Of a stretch of DNA of 64,000 nt, positions 27,324 through 52,052 are shown piece by piece; position 1 is the first letter of the stretch; the number at the start of each line of letters is the position of its first letter. The stretch is from Apostichopus japonicus. Taxonomy: Eukaryota > Echinodermata > Holothuroidea > Aspidochirotida > Stichopodidae. Made by a program: the position numbers and the translations under genes. The stretch is from positions 19,800,678 through 19,864,677 of the forward strand of contig NC_092579.1 of NCBI RefSeq assembly GCF_037975245.1. Reading direction: 5' to 3'. The notes below the pieces were generated by a model. The model ran no database searches. It saw only the letters and a list, made by a program, of their open reading frames with translations, and was not told the DNA's origin.

Positions 27324-28939
27324 TTGTTTGTTTTGCTATCTGAACGAGGACTTGAACAAAAGAATTTCAGGTCGTCGGTTGTGATTTCTAAAGAATCACC
27401 AAGTCCTCGGAAGAATTCTATTGTATGGGGTATATTGTTAAGGTTAGGGTACGTGGATTTGAACAATGGAAAATACAATGGGGTCCTCGGTCTGAATGTA
27501 ATACAAACATGTGTGTATGTGTATAGTATACCTTTAGCAGTTCGTTTAATTTTGTACATTAGTTCAGAATCTGCTGTGAATGTCAAAGGTTTTTGCCAAG
27601 CATCATCTCTGGCACTTGATTAGTTTTCATGCCTGCCGACGGCAATCGCAGCAATAACTTTGTATATATACATACATATATATATGCATATTCATGAATT
27701 TTTAATTAATCCTCCAGACCCCAACGAGTTGACCATATTTGTTCATTTCTTTTCCGTCTTCTATAACACCAACATAGGAGCGGTGGTTATATTCATATAT
27801 ATATCTATACCGTATGCCAACCCTTAGTATTTAATTATGCATGTCCTGTTCCTCGCGGGGAGACAAAACTCAGCGATTGAATTTGATTATAGTTTTTGTT
27901 GAAGTTCCTTGTACAAGGATTCTGGTCTGGAGGGTTAATCGAAAAAGCATCACATGGGGGCATGTCATGCATTTAATATAAAAAGACTGATTTTTTTTCC
28001 TTCAAAAACTTGATGCGTGGCGTTAACAGTCTCTGATTTTGCTCTTATATACAAATATAAGTATTTGTTGTTGTTGTTGCTTTTATTAGGTTATCGATCC
28101 TTATTCAGCATCTCTCAAGCTATCACTTGACATACACTGGAATAGACCCGGTTAATATAGCCTACATGCATAAAACATTGAGTATTGGGACGTAACACTT
28201 GCAAGATTTGACATTTGATGTTCTGCAAATTAGATTGACAAAAAACCTGCTTGCTATTTGATTCTCTGCTTTTTATTTCGTAATTGCAAGTCTTTTAGAA
28301 CTGGCAGGGGAAGTGACACGGGGAACAGTAGGTAGGGGGGGGGGGGCTGATATCGATGCTTGTCAATATGTTTAGCTGCCAAGCATGCCACTCACATAGA
28401 GAGGAAGGTATTACAGGCGGTTAAGGGGCGCAGTTCTAGAATGCTATGCGTTACTGGTGTGCATTGCAGAGACAGGTAAGGGGTGGTAGTAAATAGAAGG
28501 AGAAAAGAACGTGAGGAGTGGGGGGGGGGGGGGGGTTATCATCGAATCTCAAACATAATAGTGTCATAATTGTTGTTCTCATTCGGATCAGACATTTCAT
28601 TGGCGAAACGTTTAGCAAACATTATGAATATTCAATTGTAAATTATGCAAATGAAACAATAAATGTCAGTAATATACCATGCATGCACATACAACTGCAA
28701 TGTGACAACAAAACACCGGTTTTACAAGAAGCGATGCGAGACAGTATGGCTCCTGGACAGGAACATTCAATTAACCAGAATGCAAAAATGCATTGTGGTT
28801 CGATAAAGAAACATCAGCAGTTTTCTTCATGAATATAACGTAATGTACCGTATAGTGAGGGTGTACAACAAGCTTGATCTTAGTAATACAACGAAAAGCA
28901 GTGTGATGTGACAAACAAGAGATTCACAATGACACAAGC

Positions 28940-29705
28940 TGTCCTGAAATGACCATTGACCTCAGTAACAGGCTTTCTCACAAGTACTAACTGTTTCTGT
29001 GCGTGTTTTTGTCCCCTCTGTTACTGTAACTTGTCATTTAGCCTCTGAAGAAGATCCTGCTAGGATCGAAACGTCAGGCCAACTTACTTTTACACAAGTA
29101 CTAACTGTGATAGATACATCAACATACTAAATATGACGTCTGTCCTTGTTGAAATATTGTGTAAACATTGGCTTCCACAATTTGACCCCTGGATAACTCA
29201 AACGACCATTGACCTCCGCCCACAACATTAGGCTTCTTGTAATAAATGTGGTACAATCACACAAAATATGCGATCTGTCCAAGCTTCCCTTGAGATATTA
29301 TGTTTAGGAAGGTGCGTTAGTGTAGAGAGACAAGTAAGAGGGGTGTGAAGCAAATGTTGACTTCAAATGACCTTTGACCTCCACCAAATGCAACAATAGG
29401 CTCCTAAAATCTGATATGGTACATCAACAAACCAAAGATAAGATCTGTCCAAGGTTCCCTCCTTGCAATATGTTTACAAGTTTACGATGATGACACAATG
29501 ACCTTTGACCTCCACCAAAAACAATAGGCTTGTTGTACTCAAATGTGGTACTTCTACACACCAAATATGAGGTCTGCCCAAGCTTCCTTGCTTGAGATAT
29601 TGTGTTTACTCGGTTTTCACAATTTGACTCCTATTGACCCCAACTGACCTTTGACCTCTACCATCAACTATAGGTTTCTTGTAATCAATGTGGTTCATAT
29701 ACAGA
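28940..29705. repeat. Degenerate tandem repeat with DR1 elements
   Basis: About four to five diverged units of roughly 130-170 bp, each with a TGACC(T/A)TTGACCT block, an ATAGGCTTCTTGTA-like block and a TCTGTCCAAGCTTCC-like block. Confidence 0.75.
29041..29079 (+). ncRNA. Hammerhead-ribozyme-like motif, probably from a retroelement
   Basis: The order is stem I GCCT (29041-29044), core CTGAAGA (29045-29051), one extra A, stem II GATCC-TGCTA-GGATC (29053-29067), core GAAA (29068-29071), short self-complementary ACGT overlapping it (29071-29074), TC as cleavage site (29074-29075), then stem I partner AGGC (29076-29079). This fits the CUGANGA...GAAA...UH layout. Minimal hammerheads with a tiny stem III are known in Penelope-like elements, where they act as dimers. 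No reverse transcriptase was seen nearby. Confidence 0.55.
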
Positions 29706-30819
29706 TACAGCTGAATTCATACTCTATATCAATTCGTCTAAACAAAACTATTAATTTCGAAACGATCCCTTAATTCTATACATGGATCCATGTTCATCAT
29801 ATACTCCCTCAAAGCACCAGGGGCGTAGGACCATCCCCGTTTCAAACCCCTGAACTTTGAAAGGCATGTAGCTCATGGAACTCCAACCTCCTCCTCTATA
29901 GTTCCCCCTCCCACTCCCATCCAACCCCCCCCCCCCCGTCCACACCCGTCCGAACGCCCTCCTTCCCTGCCCTGTCTCTCCCTCATCGACTGGTTATTAA
30001 ATATGTTCACTATATGTAACTATTCTGTTTCGCCATATGGTTAGCATTTCAGATTTCTTTGAGGGGGTTGGGTAACTATATTTAGGCATAATGATGACGT
30101 CACAAACATACTCTCTATGAGAATGGCGAGATTTTATCTACAAATATACAGCTGTTTCGTCGTTAGGAGATCGATATAATTTTCCAACGTGATTATATAC
30201 AAAATGACAAACCTGTCATACTGTAATTCCATATCAAATATACCATACTTATATATATCGTATCGCGTGCGTTATCTGAAATATCGAGTGTAATTTTTAG
30301 TGTGGGGTGCCGCAGTGTGTCCATATCTCAGCGTATGCCTCTGCAACACGTGAACAATTAGGAAGGGAGGGCTTGACTTGACAGTTTGTCAATACAAGAA
30401 ATTGATATCGCATTTGGGTCAAAACAAAGTGGATTAATTACCTCCACCCCCCCCCCCCCCCGTACCATATAACCACATATTTTATCAAAACAATATGAGT
30501 TAGCTAGTTGTAAAAATCTCTGATGAAAGCTTACAAAATTTAATAATCAAAATTCACGGAACAGCTTAGGGATAAACACGTCATGTATAATGTTACCCCC
30601 CCTCCCCTCCCCCGTCCACACCTCCCTTCCTCCCTCCGAGAAAACATCCAATTACGTTACAACGTTATCGGTCTTTGTAAAGGCGGTGGAAATGTGCATT
30701 ATGAATGGCTTGGCTATATAAGCACCATTTTATATAATCCCTTCTGTAGGGCTGGAAGAAAGGGGGAATGGAGGGCGGGAGTGGGGTGAGCTTAGGTGAG
30801 CGTTCACGCGTTGAGCGTT

Positions 30820-30960
30820 CATATATATATAATTTTATATATACTACACACTAAACACTATATGCATATATATATATATATATATCATTAAATATATATA
30901 TATATATATATCATTAAATATATATCATTACGATTTCAATTTTATATATATATATATATA
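30820..30960. repeat. Interrupted (TA)n with CATTAAA spacers
   Basis: TA runs separated by TATCATTAAATA, giving a rough 28-bp higher-order period. Confidence 0.9.
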
Positions 30961-33526
30961 CATGTACATATACACCGTGAATATACACTTTCACAACAGT
31001 ACCTTCAGTACACAATTACAATTAGGCTTACCAAAAGTAATAGAATGTAATGATTAGTCCATGATTAGCCTTAATAGTATATACAAAGCCCCGTAATTGA
31101 ACCCCCTCGAAAGCAGCTATGAAACAATGCTAGACCGGAATAGCCAGGAATTAATCGTAGCCGTTTAACCGTTAGTAATTAATTAAATCGTGCTATATGA
31201 TATGTATACAATACAGTATGCTATACTGTAATACACTAAGAGGCCTATATACAGGCATATATAAAGCCTATAGATTTAACCCATGTACAGTATGTAGTCA
31301 TGAGCATCCGTCGCCTCCTCCCAAGGGAGTCCTCGTCTAAAAGGCTGGAAATAGATCTACTCGCGTTTAGCCTATACAGCGATCTTCTCGTATTAACCTT
31401 GTTTACTTCAAACGACCATAGGATGATATAATGCCGAGGGGAAAAAAAGACTAATGAATATGCTTAGTGAAAGTTTGACACAAACAATAACAATAACGAT
31501 AACAACAAAACCAGCTAGAACTTAAGAATTTGAATCTATATATAGATAATAAAAGATAATAATAATGATGATAATCATCTGCTCCTTATAGCGAGGATTA
31601 ATTAACAGTTGGGCATGCAGTTACACCACCGCAATGAATTACACTACCGCAATGAATAATTAAAGCACTTTTTTCTGTTTCAATCAGGATAGTAACCTTG
31701 TAATAATGTAGATGCTTACCATTCTCGATAACCGGATTGCCGATAGTGTTACTCGGTAAAACGTATTTAGATGTACAGCCGACTATTCACCGCTTCTAGG
31801 TCATATCTCCACAACAACATCATCACCATCATCATCGTATAAACTATTCCTTCTTCTCAACGTACAAGTCAGTTGAATTCACGTTCTCTGCTCTTTTAGT
31901 CCTGTGTTGTCAATGTTAGCTAAACGCCATTTCTCTACGTAACTGTACGACCATGCCTTAGTTCTCCGACACAACACTCGTTGAAATCATACCATCATTA
32001 TGTAGTGTTTTCGTTCCAAAGTGTGTATGTATCTAGTCTTCAATTCAAGCCAGTGTGTGTATATACGCTAGAACGAGCTCGTTGAATAAGGGTACTTATC
32101 ACCAAAAGCTAGGGCTTTTACGTTTTGTGTTGAGTCACTCAGCACAGACAGTCATTTAATTTGCGAACGAAGCCAACTCTGCTTCCTCTCGTCAGTACAA
32201 CGCGGGAGTTTTGGAATTGTGATTAGAAATTTGCAGGGTCTGTATACAACATAGGGCTGATAATTCGACGGGTTATATTGTAGCAGCCGTCTAACGGGAT
32301 GCGTAAGAGGAAAGTTCAATCTGGTCAATCAGCAGGGGGAGGGGGTTGGGGTTGGGGGGTCACACAGTACGGAAGGCTTGCAGTGGGATATATGGCCAGT
32401 GGGACATATGGCCAGTGACGTGCACATGATTTCGAAGGTAGGGAGGGGGGAATTCCAATTTCACTCGACTGAGTTTGGTATGGGCATGAATCTTTGTGTG
32501 CTGAAGGCAGGATCAAACTTAAATCATGTTACAAAAGAGGAGTTTGGTTGTAGGGTTGTTTTATGCGACTCACATGTAGATAGTTCTGGGTCCCCCCTCC
32601 CCCACCCCCTCGAAAAAACAATATATAATTTAGGTCTGTAATTAGTTATAAACGGGAAGGCTTTGCTAATAACTACTTTTAAAATTTGAAGAAAAAATCG
32701 CCGGACAAAATGTTTTTCACCCGAGATGGAGGTTGAGAGGGCAAACCATGCAAAAGTTCGGAAAACACAAGATAAATGAGAGTCGAAGGTTGTTGTGCAT
32801 CCTCCAAAAATGCACTAACTTATATTTCAAGCAAACGTGTGAAATAAATACCCCCTCCTCCCATCCGCACCGCGCCACACCCCTCTGTCGCTACGTTTTT
32901 CCTTCACTCTTATACTCAAAAATCGTGTCCATGTTTTATATAGGGAGATACACATAAATGAAACCATTTGAGAAACAATGTAGTTTATTCTGGCCCTTCA
33001 GTTATGTACATTCAATACGATATTAAAAATATTTTAAGTTTAGCTTATAATCATATTAAACTTTCACTTATATTGTAAGGTATTTGTTTATGTTTTGCTT
33101 CCAAAAGTATAATATTGATTTTCGAATAAACCAACATATGCACGAAGCTAATGTAATATTAAACTATACACAAGATCCTGTTTATTTTTGCGTGACAAAA
33201 AAAAACGAGCTTTCTTCAAACGCATGTAGCTCTGTTTATTTAATATTGTTTTTAATCAACTAAGTTTCGTTAATATTTGTAATTTTAATACAATTTATGT
33301 TGAAATGGATAAAATAGAGCAAACGTTATTATCATACCTTAAAGTCAGATATGGATCAAGAATAACGGTTATTTCACAATGCAACAAGGTAAACACTGCC
33401 AAATATTTCTCTCTTTTTTTGGTATAATAATATGTCTAGCTGATGCATCTGTATAAGGTTAGTTTGTACTGATATTATGTGATAAACTATGTTATTAGTA
33501 TTATGAAGATCTTTCACTTGAATTAG

Positions 33527-33528
<2 letters not shown>

Positions 33529-33604
<76 letters not shown>
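33529..33604. repeat. (TA)n microsatellite, duplication copy A
   Basis: Uninterrupted TA of about 76 bp; the counterpart in copy B is 59879-59932. Confidence 0.97.
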
Positions 33605-33606
<2 letters not shown>

Positions 33607-33869
33607 AAATGAAAAGAAACAAAAATGACACTCAAAAAAAAACTTTGAAGTTGGTATTTTACAAAGAACCAAGCTATAACTGACCCCATTACCAATCAAT
33701 ATGTATTCTAATATATGCTCGTGATTCTCATGAACCAAGCATTAAATATGTACTTTTTATTATTATTTTTCATAATTAAGGAAAATATTTTTTTTTTTAA
33801 TGGTGTTAGGCTATAACTCATTCCAACCCATTGACGTTGGGATTATACATATCCATACAAATCTATGTA

Positions 33870-34085
33870 TTCTAGATCCTCCTGCAAGCAGGAACTGGCG
33901 AAGAAGCATGCATCGTTGGCTTATCAAAGCCGCAAGCTGAGCGAAGTCAGTCTCTTACATTCATATTTAACGTCCATGATTATAAATTGTCAACAACTCT
34001 GTAACTGGACGACATACATTATGCTTGAACTCGGGACCTTATGATTGAAAGGCACCGGCGTTAACCACTGAGCTAAAACTCCCTA
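33870..34085 (-). mobile_element. tRNA-derived SINE, family 1, in duplication copy A
   Basis: Reverse orientation; tRNA-like head with A box TTAGCTCAGTGGTTAACGCC and a B box at the right end, 3' hairpin at the left. Orthologous to the copy at 60183 through the segmental duplication. Confidence 0.88.
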
Positions 34086-34914
34086 ATAATAATGTGAGAA
34101 TATGACTGCTACATAATCATATCATTATGTTATGAGAAGATAAATGATACAGACCAACATCATATTAAAAGCAATCGTGACATACGGACGGTTTAAATTG
34201 TAACATGTTGACTTTACTCGTAGCATGTTGATATTAATCCCGGCATCATTTTGTTTTTTGCTACAGAAAAGAGTCAAATGCACGATAAGAAGTGACTCAG
34301 TGCAATGTCAATGAGCATCCCCCCCTAATAAAAAATTAATAATAATAATAATAACATCATAATAACAATTTAAAATAATAATAATAAAGATGAATGGCTG
34401 GACTTTGACTCACCATGTTCAGGAGTGTGAAAGCCCGTCGTACAATAATTAATAAGTACGTTAACTTCAGTAGCAAAGAATATCCAAGTTTGCACACTCC
34501 TATACGTTTTATCTTTACTTGGTCTTTTATTTGTACTTTATGTCTCAATATTTAGACAATTATTGCTTAATTTAAGAAACCATTTTGGAAACAATCGGTG
34601 GCAAAAAAAACCCACAGATAAACAATGAAGGGTCCTTGCATCATTGCCATCAAAACTACCATACAATTGAAAATGAGTTAATTTTTTTTTGTCTGTTATG
34701 GTTTTGCGTTATAATAAAATAAAAGTAAAAGCGGATTCATAGAAAGGTCTTCTTTTCTCCCCCCCCAACTTTTCTTGTTTGTTATTAATTAGTCGCGACT
34801 CTGCCAGCTACAATCTCTAGTTTAAGGATCGTCACTTGTGTATTTGTTGTCGTAAGCCGCCGTATGTGCCATGTCAACGGAACCTGTAATGGTAATGAAA
34901 ATAACATATTGCAA

Positions 34915-35290
34915 TACAGATCAACATAACTTAACATAGAGCAACACAAATCAACATTATCAACATAGATCAACATAAATTAACATAAAACAATACAGTT
35001 TAACATATATCAAAATAGAGCCCATACTGTTCAACATAGAGTAATACAGATCAACATAGAGCAACATAGAGCAATACAGATTAATTTAGCATGTATATCT
35101 ACGCAAAGCAGTACATATCAACATACATTAACATAGATCAACACATCTTAACATATATCTACGTAGAGCAACACAGAATAATATATATCAACATATAGAG
35201 CAACACAGCTTAACATATATCAAAAGTGGAGATCAACTGAAATTGACAAAGATCGACATATTTCGTCATAGATCGACATCGTGCACAATA
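34915..35290. repeat. Degenerate CAACATAGA-type satellite, copy A
   Basis: Irregular 10-20 bp motifs such as TCAACATAGAGCAACACAGA. A matching array is at 61190-61570 in the second duplication copy. Confidence 0.85.
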
Positions 35291-35717
35291 CATGAAAACA
35301 CAATAAAAATATCATTGATATTTTAACCTGAGAGCTACTGTCGTGTTAAAGTAGACCCGTAGACTCCGCTTTTAGTATGATAACGTAATCTCAAATAAGT
35401 ATCTATAGTATATTTGGCCAAAAAAATGGGGGGGGGGGTAGACTACGAATAAAAAGTACAAGTCCGGGTTCATGCAGGTAGCTATGCTAGAGTAGAAGAT
35501 GAAGTGTGGACTCACAACGATTTACTTCCCTTCACACAGTTCACACGATAACAATCTGCCATTGTAGTTTAGAACCCTAGTATTTAAAACGCGTTTTGCT
35601 TCTATAGTGCCACCAATTTTCACATTCATTATCTTGGTGACCCCCTCCAGTGGTAAATGTTGTGGCCTGGTAAGATGCAGCGCAATCGATAGCACCTACT
35701 TAGAGTAATCCTATAAC

Positions 35718-35764
35718 CAGGGGCGGACTGGGTCTTAAAACCGGCCCGGGCATTTCTCATCTAA
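35718..35764. mobile_element. Left end of the same hAT element, remainder deleted
   Basis: Begins CAGGGGCGGACTGG after the same CCTATAAC (35710-35717) as the full copy, runs about 47 bp, then joins sequence that in copy B lies past the right end of the element. So the insertion predates the duplication, and copy A later lost about 970 bp. Confidence 0.85.
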
Positions 35765-35824
35765 AAGTTGAACTTTTACCGAAGCTTTTAACCATTTTCT
35801 GAAATTGAAACAAGTTTCGTTAAA

Positions 35825-46827
<11,003 letters not shown>

Positions 46828-46937
46828 CTGCAATTTATAACAATATATGGATACACATTAAATAACAATTGTTATGACGTGTAGTTGAAGGTCTTCATCA
46901 GTGAACACGGTCTTCTGTCGTTACTTTATGCTGAGGA

Positions 46938-46970
46938 CTGATATATATATATATATATTAATAAATATAT

Positions 46971-47015
<45 letters not shown>

Positions 47016-47016
47016 C

Positions 47017-47049
<33 letters not shown>
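46938..47049. repeat. Interrupted (TA)n tract upstream of the protease gene
   Basis: TA runs broken by AAATA and CATA units. Confidence 0.95.
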
Positions 47050-47059
47050 AATATGCTAA

Positions 47060-50000
47060 TAATAAAAGCAGTAAAAAAATAACCATTAAAAAAGAAATAA
47101 AAACAGTTATGACATGATCAGTACCCAAACTCAGCAAGGTGCGCCCAGCAGTTCAGGCGATTCGTGTCAGTAAGTACTCCGAAGAACAAAGATCAAGTCC
47201 TACAAGAAGTTATCATATAGACCAAAGCAGTTACTCTAAGAAGTTTGTAGGTGAAGGTCGCTAAGTTGATGACGTCAGACTCCACTGTATATAGTAAGGT
47301 GTATCTGAAAACAATAGCCTACTTATCTTAGAATAAATGGCTTAGAAGCGGTACACAATAAACACTGCAGACCGTCCGCTCGCCAAGCTACCTTTGACCC
47401 GACGTATTGTGTAATTATTGTATTCCTTTTCATAGGGACTCGTGGTACACACGTGACGTATTATCGTATTGGTTATCGTTTCGATGTAACGAGACAGAAG
47501 TTGATTAGTTTGCGTGCCCAGGCTTCTATCCTGGCTGACTTTTCTGAAATACATTTGACCAACATAATGTATAGTAAGCTATATGTCTTTTCTTTAGAAG
47601 GGATTCGTACAATACTTCAATCGACGTAACAGCACAACGACCACATGTTTACAGTCTCAGTATTAAGGAAACACAGGCTTCGAGTGGATCAATTTTTTTT
47701 GGCTTTCGTACCAAGGCTTTGGCTTGGGTGACTTTCCCTTAAGAGATATATGTATATGCAGGCGCCATGGTTACGTATATGGGATGTATGTTCCTATGTT
47801 GTTTAAGGACACTAAACTTTCCAAGACTAAATAATTGCACACGTGCTGTTATAAACCATTGTTGTGTCCTTATATCATGCATCAATCAAAGAAAGATGCA
47901 GTTCATAACCTCAGTCTTTGTAAGGTGACATATCACAGACGGCATCTCAAATCATCCCTCCCCACCCCCCAACCCCTGCCCTCCTCCTCCACCTCTCTCT
48001 CGCTCTCCCAGTCCTTTATCCGTGTCCTGCAAACTCCTTTTCGGATGCTGATAGTTACTGTGAAAAGAAATTTCGCGGAAGTAATACAGTTATACGCTCT
48101 ACTCAGTGTGTTTTGCGTTTTAGTTTTCTCTCGTAGGCTACATACAACAACCAGCCGTTTTAATCCTTATGCCGGTAACTTAAAAACACTTCAGCTTTTG
48201 TATCTCGTAACCAATTGATATCTAGGCATCGCAGTTAAATGTTTATTTCTTTGTAAACATCATAAAAATTCGTCTTGATTGAATAAATGCGATTAAACAA
48301 GTTTTATGTCAGTGTAACCTGTTCTACACACACTATACGCAGAGTAATTAAACACTTTTCTTATATCACTTTTCATATTGGTTACTCTCTAAATATAGTA
48401 ATATGCAGAATTTCAATTGAGTGCAATCGACAATTTTATAGGTTTGTTTTTATTTATATGGCAAAGAAACTAAATATGGATGCGATATATGTCTAGGTAC
48501 AATGGTGGCATGATTGATGCCGTTTAGAAGTGTATATAGGTATTTACGAACAACATATTGAACACGATTAAAGTGAATCATGGAATGATGACTTCAACTG
48601 GTTGCTATCTTTTGTCGATATACCAGCGATTTGCTCACACTCCCTGATATTAACTATAGATGACGAATTTGTCGTTGTTATAGAACGATAAGAGTTTGAT
48701 TATAAATCAGAAAAAAAAAGGCTGGGTTACACCACAGCTGCTGTCACAGTGTCACGTGATTAGGTTGAAATATTAACTAGAACGTGAAGACTTTGCTTTA
48801 AGAGTTACTTTCAAGTGTATATAGGCTTCTGCATGCGTGAGTTGTGGTTTCTCTGTATACGGGAATCGTAAAATCATAGTCTACACAGCAATCACTAACA
48901 GAGTTAAACCGTGTTTGGAGGCAGCTGCTAAATATGGCTAAAGATCTCATGCACAACAAACACGCTGCACAACGAAATCAAATTTGGAAGTAAATATTGA
49001 ATGGAGAGGGGTTATATAATACACCAGATCCCTACCGACCCTCCACCTGCCCCTTCCCGTATCGAAGTGAGCTTTCCTACCGATTGACAGTAGTCCTTTT
49101 CACGAATCATTTAGTTAAAGTATTAATTAGTCACAGATGACACAGATTATTTTTGAGGGCGTGGTTAAAACGTAGTTTGGGCCACAGCCATTCCATTATG
49201 ATTTATCTTTTATTTTGCGTTTTGCAGAGACCGAGTTCTGTGAGTTTCCGTTTCAGATATTAATATTTCGGTTGGTGCAAGTGGTGCATTCAATCAATGT
49301 TTTGTTAATGACGATTATTTGTATAGTATTTGTGATATCAGAATATACATAGTCCAGAATAAATAAACAAGTAAACTAGGAAAGAATTAAGAAAACGAAT
49401 AAACCAATGTTGCAGTAATTTGAACAGACTGATTTAGCAGAAAATGTATATAGGGCCTATATATGAAGAAAACATTTGATCAATTCTCCTAAAAAAATTT
49501 ATCTTTATTACTGTTGATATCTGAAGTAAACTAACGTGAAAATAGTACTGGCTACACGAATAGGATAGTTGTTGGAAATGATTTAAATTTGTCTAACAAT
49601 AACTCAAATTTTACAGTGTTTTTATAATTGTATAGTTGCATGTGGATCCTTCTTACTTTTACTATTCTTGCTGTTATTGTCAATGTTGTAATTTTGTCCC
49701 CGTTATTACCGATGTTGACATTGTTGTTGTTTGATGATGTTGTTGTCATTATCGATGTTGTGGTTTTGTTTGTTTTAAGACTAATGACTTAGGCCAACTA
49801 TCCTACCGTAAAGATACATGACAAAATATGTAATATCATGACTGCAGTTAATATAGGTAACGATTAACCTTCTTAAGTTAGTATATTAATAACGCGATGA
49901 CCTTTATAGGTTAGTACATATATTATCAATACAAGACCCTTTTATGTACAAAATAATTTACTCCTTATCATGTGTTTAAGCAACTTGACATATTTCAACA

Positions 50001-51754
50001 ATGAATAACGTTTAAAATGATTTATTATTGATTAAACAAATTAGCATTGTTAAATCTGATGGTAAACAGGTGTTTTTTATCATTCATTATTCTTCCATCA
50101 TTTGGAACGGCATGACTGCGATATACCAAGATATACACACATGATTATGAAGGTAAATATTAAATGCATGAGAGTTTAAAGTTAGGTAAACATTATTACA
50201 GAAGCTTTATTTGATCTAGTGTCATAACATATTTACATGCAGATCTATTTGATTTTGATACTTTGCTGACTATTCAAAAACACTGCTATGAGTTCATTTT
50301 GTATTTCTATACCAATTATATAATGTTTGAGAAATGAACCTGAACATCAAGAGGATGATCAATTAAAGCGACTGGACTACGTAGTCTAACACAGAGACCA
50401 GCAGCGCAACCACCATTTTTGTTATGAAGGGTGGGGTCTAAGATGTTATGTGGGTATATGTCGTCCCAGGGGGGAGAGGTATAAACGGAGAGAGTTGCCA
50501 ATTTTCGTAAATCCGCGGGACCTTTCATGCAAAATGGTGCTACATTTTTGGTACTTTTCAAAATATTGTTGAAGTATTTTCAATTTATAAAGTGTTAACT
50601 TATATATTTGTTGTTAGATTTACGTAATGTCCTAAACTGAGATTTTTTTTGTTATAGTAATATTCTGACAGAAACCATTACGTCAGTTCCTCGGATGCAA
50701 CAGAAAACTCAATAGAAAGAAAGAAGGGCTTTATTGCTTCAATCAACGTGTTTATACAATGCATTCCAAATGTATGACTTGAAGGTCAAATGGTGCTCAA
50801 TGTCATCCAAGGTACCTCTGTTGTTTACATGAACGAACATGTGTTGATTTCGTTATTTAGAGCTTATAGAATGATAGATGAACCATAACATAAATTGAGA
50901 CCAGCAGCTACAAAGTGACGTCACCCCCACTTTAGCCTTAAGGGAGCCTTCAGTTTAAAGTGCAGAACTTGAAAATAGGAATAACTATAGACAGCATAGA
51001 AACATTACTAGATCTCATATTTTTTATTGGCAAATCAAGACGAAAATCCTGCCTAATGTCATCATTTAACAGAGATTTTTGAGTTAATGTTGAAGTCGAT
51101 TTCAATGATATTCGATTACTTTATACAAATGACCATGATAAAGTATATGGTAGGTCAGTATAGCTTGTAGAATTAACATCATCAATCATTTCACATGACC
51201 AGACGAAGTTGAAAAAATTAATATTTAATATTAATAATGTTTCTGGGAGACGAAAATCTAATCGTTTAATCGTTCATAATAATCAATCTTTATTCGGTGA
51301 AAAAAAAAATTATGGATGTCTTAATTTTGATCAACAACAGTCATTTTTGAGGTAATTTGCGGTTCGTTTGCTTGAATGGCCGACAAGACGCCAACAAAAA
51401 TTCCGTTTTGTTAACAGCATCTTGGTTTCCCCTATGTGTCGTTGAAATATTTACATTGTAATTAAAGTTATAAATATGTAGTTAAGGGTGCAGTGCACTA
51501 ACAAAACATTCACTTCTTTTAGAAAGTCTATATTTGGTTCCTCCGCTTTTTTATAACAAGCTTTACATCAATATATACAAATAGATTGTAAAGATCAAAA
51601 CCGGAGAAATTCAATCTGTATATGTGTCATTCAAATGAGAGAAAGTCTTATGAAATGAAAACGTGAACAAGTTCATTATTCAATCTCGTTACATGTGGTC
51701 TGTTCCACAGAAAGTGATCACATATATATTTTTTCTTCGAAAGTTATTTGTGGG
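47060..51754. other. Intergenic stretch right of the protease gene
   Basis: No supported gene. It should contain the protease promoter and any 5'-UTR exon, neither of which I can place. An 81-codon frame at 50316-50561 (minus) is uninterrupted but matches nothing I know. Confidence 0.5.
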
Positions 51755-52052
51755 CAGGCGCGTAGCCAGGAATTTGCCAAGGGAGGGGCGAACTTGTAGG
51801 CAAACTATCAGAGCCGTAGATTCTGCATTGAAACTATCTAAGCGAAGCGCCACCATAAGTTGGCGCTACGCGTACACAAAAAGGTTGGCTGAAAATGCCT
51901 CCCAGATCGCTGGCAATGGCACTTCTCAGCGGCCTGGTAAGTTGCATCTAAGCTTGGAATTACTAGCGATATCATAAAAACATAGAAACAAAATATGCTC
52001 AAGGGGGGGGGCGGTCGCCCGCTTCGCCCCCCCCCCCTTGGCTACGCGCCTG
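51755..52052. mobile_element. 298-bp foldback/MITE element
   Basis: Perfect 14-bp inverted repeat CAGGCGCGTAGCCA / TGGCTACGCGCCTG at the ends, followed inward by GGGAGGGGCGAA against TTCGCCCCCC. No clear target duplication. Confidence 0.82.

Noticed and set aside
33374-33738. Several frames of Tyr-Ile repeats
   Set aside because: Products of the TA microsatellite.
50316-50561. 81-codon frame, minus strand, with a varied residue mix
   Set aside because: It reads more like protein than most, but I found no splice-site support or recognisable family, so it is not annotated as a gene.
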